The position numbers were made by a program, and so were the translations under genes. DNA of 26,955 nt, from the IMG/VR virus record IMGVR_UViG_3300010430_000401, positions 1 to 26,955 of that record; one strand, written 5' to 3'. Source of the DNA: a virus. Below are positions 20,708 to 26,955 of the stretch, piece by piece. The stretch's first letter is position 1; every line of letters starts with the position of its first letter. The notes below the pieces were generated by a model, which saw nothing but the letters and a program-made list of their open reading frames with translations, ran no database searches and was not told where the DNA came from.

Positions 20708-21457
20708 ATGGGAGGAGGTGGTGGCTTGGGTGGAAACGCGGGATCTTCAAAACAAAGCAGTACACCGTGGATCGGTCAGCAGCCGTATCTTTCGACGCTC
20801 TATCAGCAAGCCGGAAAGATGCTCGGCGACCAGTGGGATTACTACCCGGGCGCGACGGTTGCGCCGACCGATCCGACTACGACCGAAGCCCAGAATATGG
20901 CGCTCAGCATGGCTCGTGAAGGATCTCCCAACATCGACGCGGCGCAGGCTGAGAATCTCAAGACACTCCAGGGAGGTTACTACGACTCAAATCCGTACCT
21001 CGATGCGACCTACAATCGGGCAGCGTCCGGAGTCACCAGGGCCTTCAACCGTGCCGTCCTCCCGAACCTCGAAAGCCGCTTTGCTGGCGCTGGAAGGATG
21101 GATTCCGGCGCCTACCAAGGTGCGCTCGGAGAGGCGGGAAGGGGTCTTGCCGGAGAACTCAGCGGCATGGCAACCGACATCTACGGAGGCGCCTACCAGG
21201 CGGAGCGTGGGCGCCAGAACGCCGCGGTGGGAGCCGCGGCCCCACTTGCCAAAGCTGGTTACATGGGGGCCGACGTCATCGGCGGCGTCGGCGCGCAGCG
21301 CGAGCGATACAACCAGGCTCAGATCGACGAAATGGTCCAGCGTTTCCAGTTCGAGCAAGAGGCGCCCTACCAGTCCATTGCTCGCTACGCGAATCTGATC
21401 GGGTCTCCCGTAATGACGAGCTCCGGCAGATCGAAAAATTGGGGGTTCTCGATATGA
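20708..21457 (+). CDS. Probable internal/tail protein
   Basis: ATG 20708 follows AAAAGGAGC at good spacing (ATG 20663 is an in-frame alternative); 249 residues. A Gly-rich N-terminus (GGGGGLGGNAG) leads into helical segments: GVTRAFNRAVLPNLESRFAGAGRMDSGAYQGALGEAGRGLA, then IYGGAYQAERGRQ and QRFQFEQEAPYQSI. These are typical of internal or tail proteins near the ejection genes of podoviruses. No named family is recognised. The stop is coupled to the next start (ATGA). Confidence 0.6.
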   Translation: MGGGGGLGGNAGSSKQSSTPWIGQQPYLSTLYQQAGKMLGDQWDYYPGATVAPTDPTTTEAQNMALSMAREGSPNIDAAQAENLKTLQGGYYDSNPYLDATYNRAASGVTRAFNRAVLPNLESRFAGAGRMDSGAYQGALGEAGRGLAGELSGMATDIYGGAYQAERGRQNAAVGAAAPLAKAGYMGADVIGGVGAQRERYNQAQIDEMVQRFQFEQEAPYQSIARYANLIGSPVMTSSGRSKNWGFSI

Positions 21458-22704
21458 CCTGGAAAGTCATCGCTTGGATGGCCTTCGCTCTGATGGTCGT
21501 CTACGCGCGCAGCGACGCGGCAGGCGATCCTTCCCAGAATCTCGCGTGGGCCTGGCTTCTCGGTATTCTCGGCAAGCTGGGAACGGCGGCCAAGGCCGTC
21601 GGCAGCGGGGTAGCCGCCGCCGGAAAGGCGGCTGGAGGCGCCGTTACTAGCACGCTCGGCAAGATCACCGGCGGCGGCGCAGCCCAGGCGGCTCCGCAGC
21701 TCGCGGCCGGGCCCACGGCGGCCGCGCCAACCTTCGGCACTCCGATGTCCGCAACGGCTTCGAAGCTGGCCGGCGCGCTACCCCAAGCCCAGCCCAGCAT
21801 GGTGAACGCCTCGGCGCCGTCCGCGCTACCGACCAGCGGAACCGGGGCTCAGAGCTTCGGTCAGCGGTTCGCTCCGGACGCCTCCCCCGGAGTCGCTGAT
21901 GCGCGTTCGATGATCGCGCCGCGCCCGACCGCGAGAACTCCCGCCGCCCCGGCTGCCAAGCCTCCCGGGTGGTATGAGCGCTTTCTTCTGGGGAAGGATT
22001 ACGCGAGCAAGATGACGCCAGAGCAACGCAATCGCGCGCAGACAAGCGGAACGCTGCGAATGCTCTCGGGCTTCGCCCAGGGGAAGCCATTCGCGGGCAT
22101 GGCGGACGCTCGCGAGGCGGCCCGTGAGACCGCGGAGTCGGATCTCGCCGTCAGGAACCGCGACCGCTTCCACAAGGAAATTGACCGGAGGCTTTCTTCT
22201 CGCGGAATGACGGACGCCCAACGGACTTCACTCGAAGCGATGCGTACCGATCGCACATCCTATACCCAGGTCCCGGGGCGGAGGCGACCGATCGTTCTCA
22301 ACATCGGCGGCGGGCAGGCAGCCTACCACCAATACAACGACCAAGGCGAGCTTGAAAGGGTGCCCGACCTGGACACCTTCAAGCGCTACAAGCCGTCCGG
22401 AGAAGGCGGGCTGACCGAATCCCAGAAGCGAGACAATCGCTCGATGGTCGCCGCGCGAGAGGATTGGAAAGACCGAGTCATGGCCGGAGAGGATCCGGAG
22501 ATGCTCTCGTTCATGTATCCGGATCTTTACGAGAATTCACACGAATCTTTGTATGGTGAATCGATGTCCGAATACGAGGACTATCGACGGAGGGAATCCG
22601 GGTTCATGGGTTACGGCGGTGCGCCGGAGACGGAGCCTCGGCCCCCAACCAGCGCCGAACGAGCGGAGAAATTGAGACGACTCCGCGAGCGCTATGTCTA
22701 TTGA
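21454..22704 (+). CDS. Probable internal virion (ejection) protein with N-terminal hydrophobic helix
   Basis: ATG 21454 overlaps the upstream stop; 416 residues. The N-terminus is hydrophobic (WKVIAWMAFALMVVYA, residues about 3-18), followed by an Ala/Gly-rich stretch to about 180 (GSGVAAAGKAAGGAVTSTLGKITGGG and similar). Charged helical sequence then runs to the end. Ejection proteins that enter the host envelope often combine a membrane-active N-terminus with long helices. The assignment is by position and composition only. Confidence 0.6.
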   Translation: MTWKVIAWMAFALMVVYARSDAAGDPSQNLAWAWLLGILGKLGTAAKAVGSGVAAAGKAAGGAVTSTLGKITGGGAAQAAPQLAAGPTAAAPTFGTPMSATASKLAGALPQAQPSMVNASAPSALPTSGTGAQSFGQRFAPDASPGVADARSMIAPRPTARTPAAPAAKPPGWYERFLLGKDYASKMTPEQRNRAQTSGTLRMLSGFAQGKPFAGMADAREAARETAESDLAVRNRDRFHKEIDRRLSSRGMTDAQRTSLEAMRTDRTSYTQVPGRRRPIVLNIGGGQAAYHQYNDQGELERVPDLDTFKRYKPSGEGGLTESQKRDNRSMVAAREDWKDRVMAGEDPEMLSFMYPDLYENSHESLYGESMSEYEDYRRRESGFMGYGGAPETEPRPPTSAERAEKLRRLRERYVY

Positions 22705-25700
22705 CCGAAAGATCTTCTTCGATCAGGAGTTCGCATCGCTCCCGCCGGAGGCGAAGCGCTCTTTCATCGCAGAGCACGATCCGGAGTTCGCAGGGATCCC
22801 GGAATCAGACCAAGCGACGATCGTCCGCGACGCGAGCCGCCTGGCGCCTGGCGGCCTCAATGTTCCCGAGCTCGGATACGACGACACGGCGCCAGAGCTT
22901 CCTAAGCCTCTAGGCACGATCCCGCCCCGGGTCCCATTCGTCGGCGGTGCTCCCGTGCCCGATCCGCGCGGCTATCTGCCCTACATGGCCGACCGTGCCA
23001 AACGCGCCTGGGGTGGCTTCGGCGACTACCTCTCCGAACTCCCAAGCCAAATCCACACTCGCGGCGAGGCAGTTCGGAGGAAGGGGGGCGCCGTGATCCG
23101 TGGTCCGATGGCCGGATCGATGGCGGCCAGCACCGCCGCGGCCGCCGGCGCGGTCGACTTCCTCACCGACACCGAATGGGATCCGGCGGAGGGCCGCGAG
23201 ATCCCGGTGGATCCCGAGACGCAGAAGATCATGCTCGAGGCGGGCCTGGGTCCGCGGCGCATCGGCAAGGAAGGCGGCGTACCCCACTGGCTCATGAAGC
23301 CCGCCCACTACGCGAAGCAGGCTTACGACGTTGCGATTCCCGGGACACTCTCGAAGATCGCGGACGTTACTCCACGACCCACCCGATCCGGCGTCACGCG
23401 GGGTCCCGTCGGAGGGCCTGGGCCTGCGGATCGGCTGAAAGGGAAGCTGGAGAATTGGGCCTCGCGACTCCGGACGATCGAGGAGCGCCATAGCCAGCGC
23501 GTCCATCCCGAGCTCGACGTCCCGGGTCCGGTCGACGAGATCGTTCGAGCCGGCGTTGGAGCTGCCACGACAATCGCCGCGCTTGCAGCAGGGGGGGGAG
23601 CCCTGGGCGTGCTGGGTCGTTCCGCGGGTGTCGCGGGGGCCCAGCACGCCATCCTCCCTGCCTACGGCGCCATGGAGGCGCGCGGGCGCGGCGAGGGGCA
23701 GGCGGAGCAACTGAAGGGCGCGGCGGGCGGAGCGGTCATCGCCGGCGGTCTCAAGATGATCTCCAAGCTGAAGGGCCCGCTCAAGCGGACGGCGCTCGGC
23801 GCCGCGCTCTTCGGCGCGGAGCCCACGAAGGCCACGATCGAGGGCGAGCTGCCGTGGGAGGACGCCCTCGCGGAGCTGATCGTCGGCGGCTACTTCGGCT
23901 GGCATGGGGGCATCAACCCACGCGCCGACGAGCTCGACGGCATGGATCGGAAGTACCGGAAGCAGATCGAGGAGTGGCGGCCGGAGAAGCCCGCGGACAC
24001 GCCGGAGGGCGTCGAGTCGGTCGGCGAGAGCGTCTTGAAGGGCGCTCCGAAGCTGCCGCCGGAGGTGCCGCGCGAGCCCATCGTCAAGCCTGCCAACGAG
24101 TACGACTACGCCGATTCGACTGGAAAGCTCATCGAGCCTGAGCGGGCGATGGAGACGGAGCTCGGCCGGATTGCCGAGACCGGCACGGAACAGGACCTAC
24201 GCCAAGCGTTCAAGGATCGGGTGATCCCGGCGACGCTCATGGAGGAGCGTGGAATCGCAATGACCGGTCCAAGCCATCCGGCAATCCGGGCCGAGAATTC
24301 GATCTTGGGCGCCGAGAAGGGCTATGACGACGGCTTCGTAGACCGCTACACGGGAGAGTTCTTCTCGCGGAAAGCCATCAAAAAGATTACTGAGGGCCGC
24401 CTCACCGCGGAGGGCGAGCTTGTCGGAACCGAAGATCTTCCCAAGGCGCCTCCGCCCACGACCCCGACCGGCGAGCCCCTCCCGCCGGACGTCAAGGTCA
24501 AGCCCCAGCCGGACCCGCCGATCAACGACCAGCCTGGGCTCCCGGGTGATTTCGACCCCAAGCCTGGCGTGCCGGCGCCGCGCAGCTACGGGCCCGACGA
24601 GCTGCCGGAGTGGAAGGGCGCGTCGATGTGGGCGGACGGCGAGGGCAAAGCCCCCCTCCCGGATGGCACAGAGCGGCGCTCGCGCGTCGCGATCGTCGAG
24701 CTGGATGAGCTGAAGAACGAGATCAAGCTCGAGGATCTCGGCGAGGGCGTCGCCGACAGTCGAGCCGATCTCACGGTGCTACCGGGCGGGCAGGTGGTTG
24801 ATGGTCTCGGCGCGCTCCGGGAGCTGGGCAAGCTCGAGCCGCAGGAGATCACGACCGCCACTGTGGCGCGGGCTCAAGAGCTCGGCTTCGACCCGTCCGA
24901 GATCATGGGCCGCTTCGAGCGCCCGGTCCTCGTGCGCACGCTCCTCGATGGCCTACCGGAGACCACCGCGGAAACCGGGGCGCTGGCGAACCTCTTCTCC
25001 GGTCGCATCCTCCCGCCCTCCCCGATCGAAGGCGTCACGCCGATGGCGATCAACGAGGCCGGCGGGATGCCGACGGTCGGCAGCCGTTATGAGGGTTTCC
25101 CTGACTTCCCGCTCGAGCGGCCCCACGAGCTCCTCCCGAAGCGCGTCCGGAAGAAGGGCGACATCATGTACCGGCTGGCCAAGGGCCTCGGAGCTCCGAT
25201 CCAGCAAGGCAAGCTCCCGCTGACACGCAACCGCCCGAGCGTCTTGGGCTACCGGGTGCGCGGCACCGGTGAGATGCGGATCAAATACTGGGGCGACATC
25301 GCGGTGGCCGCCCACGAGATGGGCCACCACCTGGCGGAGAAGTACCCCGAGATCCGTGAAATGTTCCAGCAGAAGCGGAACCCCGAGACCGGCTGGATCG
25401 AGATGTCTGACATCAACCGCCAGCTCACCTCGGTCAGCTACGAGGTCCGGCTCCCCGAGGAAGGCTGGTCGGAGTTTCTCCGCCACTGGCTCACCAACAA
25501 GGGCCACGCCCAAGACGCCGCGCCCGACGCGCTCGCGCGCTGGGAGGAGATCATCCGAAACGTCTTGCCGAAGAAGGAAGCGAAGGCGCTCTGGGATGCG
25601 CAGCGCGACATGCACCGCTATTTCGGACAAGGCGCAGAGCGCGGGATGAAGAATCTCTACGGGGACCCCGGCCGGAACCCATCCGACGTGAACGCCAACA

Positions 25701-26955
25701 TCGGCGACCGGATCCGCGAGAACATGGTGGACGATCTCCAGGGAATCCTACGCGCAGAGCGCGACCTGCGGGGAGGGCAGGTTCCGGATGGCGCCTACGA
25801 GGCGGCCCGCGGGCTGCGCGGCCTGGCCGATGTCGTTCACGGGATCTTTCGCTACGGGCCGCTGCGCTGGCGGCGCGACGCCAATGGTCGCATGACTGGA
25901 GAGTCGGAGTTCTTCGGCGAATCGGTGGAAGACATCCTTCTGCCGGTATCGAAGGACTTCAAGACCGCCGAGAAGTTCTGGCATTACCTCGATGCTACGC
26001 GCGCCCAATTCCTCTCACGCGAGGGTCGCGAGCGGCTCATCAAGGGAAATCTCCTCGAACAAGGTCTCAGCTACGCGGATATGCCGCACTTCAAGGAAAC
26101 GGCGAAGAAGCTCGACGACTTCCGGAAGACATTTCTCAAGTACGGATACGAGCAAGGTCTCTACTCCAGGCAAGCCTACGAGCACCTGGACAAGCAATGG
26201 AACCCGATCGCCTTCTTCCGTGAGCACGCGCAAGCCCGTCAGCTCTCCGGGAAGTCGAATTCGATGGCCGGCTACACGGGGATCAACACGCTTCACGGAA
26301 GCTCCCGAAATCTCCGGCCACCGATCGAGCGGCTCCTCGAAGGTCCGGCGCGGATCATTCAGGCTGCGTGGGAGAACCGGGTCAAGCGGAAGCTCATCGA
26401 TCTGATCGCCTCTCCCGGAGGCGGCGCCTTCGGAGCTCGGATCCCAGAGGGCAGCAAGGCCGTCAAGGTCGACGTGGATCGTTTTGCCGACGAGCTCGCG
26501 AAGCGTTTCGCGGAAGAGGGGATTCCGATCCCGGAGGGCTTCTTCGAGGCGACCGGGATGGTCGACTTCGTCACCCTCTGGTACGGCGGTCAGAAGCCCT
26601 TCGGCGACAACGTCATGACCTACATGCGGAACGGGAAGCCGGAGTATTACGAGATCTTCGATCCCATGCTCCAGCGCGCGATTCAATCGTTCCGCCGTCC
26701 GATGCTCGGCATGGTCGGCGAGGCGTTCAACAGCGTTCGCCGCTTCGAGCAAGGGGCCGTCACCTCAACGCTCGACTTCATGGGCGCGAACCTGTTTCGG
26801 GACACTCTCCTTTCGTCGATGTCTACGAAGACCGGGCATCAGCTCTTCACCGCCCTCCCGCGTGGGTTCGTATCGGCTGCGATGCGAGATGCGGAGATGC
26901 GCGACATCATCGCCAACGGTGGCTCTGGCGACACGCTGCGGATCCAGGGTCACGA
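22694..26955 (+). CDS. Giant internal virion protein with HEXXH metallopeptidase motif (3' end missing)
   Basis: ATG 22694 starts inside the previous gene and the frame stays open to the right edge: at least 1420 residues, so truncated by the window. The N-terminus (FDQEFASLPPEAKRSFIAEHDPEFAGIPESD) is a pattern common to giant phage proteins. Hydrophobic Ala/Gly segments lie at about residues 137-157, 285-315 and 343-355. Residues about 664-710 (RVAIVELDELK, then GQVVDGLGALRELGK) loosely resemble a ParB/sulfiredoxin-like fold. HEMGHH at 874-879 is an HEXXH zinc site, with EEGWSEF (922-928) as likely third ligand. Such multi-domain proteins are ejected with DNA; the peptidase could act on host targets or virion proteins. 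Confidence 0.75.
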   Translation, partial: MSIDRKIFFDQEFASLPPEAKRSFIAEHDPEFAGIPESDQATIVRDASRLAPGGLNVPELGYDDTAPELPKPLGTIPPRVPFVGGAPVPDPRGYLPYMADRAKRAWGGFGDYLSELPSQIHTRGEAVRRKGGAVIRGPMAGSMAASTAAAAGAVDFLTDTEWDPAEGREIPVDPETQKIMLEAGLGPRRIGKEGGVPHWLMKPAHYAKQAYDVAIPGTLSKIADVTPRPTRSGVTRGPVGGPGPADRLKGKLENWASRLRTIEERHSQRVHPELDVPGPVDEIVRAGVGAATTIAALAAGGGALGVLGRSAGVAGAQHAILPAYGAMEARGRGEGQAEQLKGAAGGAVIAGGLKMISKLKGPLKRTALGAALFGAEPTKATIEGELPWEDALAELIVGGYFGWHGGINPRADELDGMDRKYRKQIEEWRPEKPADTPEGVESVGESVLKGAPKLPPEVPREPIVKPANEYDYADSTGKLIEPERAMETELGRIAETGTEQDLRQAFKDRVIPATLMEERGIAMTGPSHPAIRAENSILGAEKGYDDGFVDRYTGEFFSRKAIKKITEGRLTAEGELVGTEDLPKAPPPTTPTGEPLPPDVKVKPQPDPPINDQPGLPGDFDPKPGVPAPRSYGPDELPEWKGASMWADGEGKAPLPDGTERRSRVAIVELDELKNEIKLEDLGEGVADSRADLTVLPGGQVVDGLGALRELGKLEPQEITTATVARAQELGFDPSEIMGRFERPVLVRTLLDGLPETTAETGALANLFSGRILPPSPIEGVTPMAINEAGGMPTVGSRYEGFPDFPLERPHELLPKRVRKKGDIMYRLAKGLGAPIQQGKLPLTRNRPSVLGYRVRGTGEMRIKYWGDIAVAAHEMGHHLAEKYPEIREMFQQKRNPETGWIEMSDINRQLTSVSYEVRLPEEGWSEFLRHWLTNKGHAQDAAPDALARWEEIIRNVLPKKEAKALWDAQRDMHRYFGQGAERGMKNLYGDPGRNPSDVNANIGDRIRENMVDDLQGILRAERDLRGGQVPDGAYEAARGLRGLADVVHGIFRYGPLRWRRDANGRMTGESEFFGESVEDILLPVSKDFKTAEKFWHYLDATRAQFLSREGRERLIKGNLLEQGLSYADMPHFKETAKKLDDFRKTFLKYGYEQGLYSRQAYEHLDKQWNPIAFFREHAQARQLSGKSNSMAGYTGINTLHGSSRNLRPPIERLLEGPARIIQAAWENRVKRKLIDLIASPGGGAFGARIPEGSKAVKVDVDRFADELAKRFAEEGIPIPEGFFEATGMVDFVTLWYGGQKPFGDNVMTYMRNGKPEYYEIFDPMLQRAIQSFRRPMLGMVGEAFNSVRRFEQGAVTSTLDFMGANLFRDTLLSSMSTKTGHQLFTALPRGFVSAAMRDAEMRDIIANGGSGDTLRIQGH

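Noticed and set aside
22910-23905. 331-codon minus-strand frame opposite the giant protein
   Set aside because: Antisense shadow; Arg/Gly/Ala-biased composition, and the plus-strand frame is open through the whole region.

Overview
The window is a contiguous piece of a tailed double-stranded DNA phage genome (or prophage) with high GC content and almost no non-coding DNA. The virion genes point to a podovirus-type phage whose major capsid protein belongs to the SU10/DUF5309 family. The order is small terminase, large terminase, portal, scaffold, major capsid, decoration-like proteins, adaptor, nozzle-like tail protein and then long internal/ejection proteins. The host cannot be read directly. 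A small secreted protein with a PEP-CTERM-like tail suggests a Gram-negative host with an exosortase system. No integrase, recombinase, tRNA, CRISPR array or insertion sequence is visible. Both ends are cut: a leftward gene runs off position 1 and a protein of more than 1420 residues runs off position 26955.

Layout. (1) 1-1442: a leftward cluster of five small genes, including a Cro/CI-type HTH protein and a possible ribbon-helix-helix protein, probably the regulatory arm. (2) 1443-1991: the only long non-coding stretch. It holds a small inverted repeat by the leftward start, GC-rich palindromes, a rightward promoter (P1), an 18-bp-stem RNA structure starting about where the transcript should begin, and a near-perfect chromosomal-type parS site (ParB-binding centromere). 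(3) 1992-6391: a tightly coupled rightward operon of small accessory genes: two zinc-binding proteins (the first Ogr/Delta-like), a protein with repeated Cys/His motifs, a DnaQ-like DEDDh exonuclease, a PEP-CTERM-like secreted protein and several unknowns. It ends before a hairpin terminator (6536-6558). (4) 6573-8797: a second copy of the same promoter (P2) abuts the start codon of an Acb2-like cyclic-nucleotide sponge (anti-CBASS), apparently giving a leaderless mRNA. An acidic unknown, a RyR-domain-like protein, two polylysine peptides, a TIGR02594/CHAP-like endolysin and an ICMT-like membrane protein follow. (5) 8787-26955: the packaging and virion module.

How it fits together. P1 and P2 share the same core and spacer, so the two rightward accessory operons are probably co-regulated. 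The P1 operon carries the parS site and regulatory, nuclease and envelope functions. The P2 operon begins with host-defence suppression and runs into lysis and packaging without a clear break. In the virion module most genes overlap by ATGA or TGATG, which implies translational coupling. The points most worth following are the parS site without a partition operon in the window, the paired promoter with its structured or leaderless transcripts, the Acb2/RyR neighbourhood, the phage-encoded PEP-CTERM-like protein, and the giant virion protein with an HEXXH metallopeptidase motif and a possible ParB-like segment.
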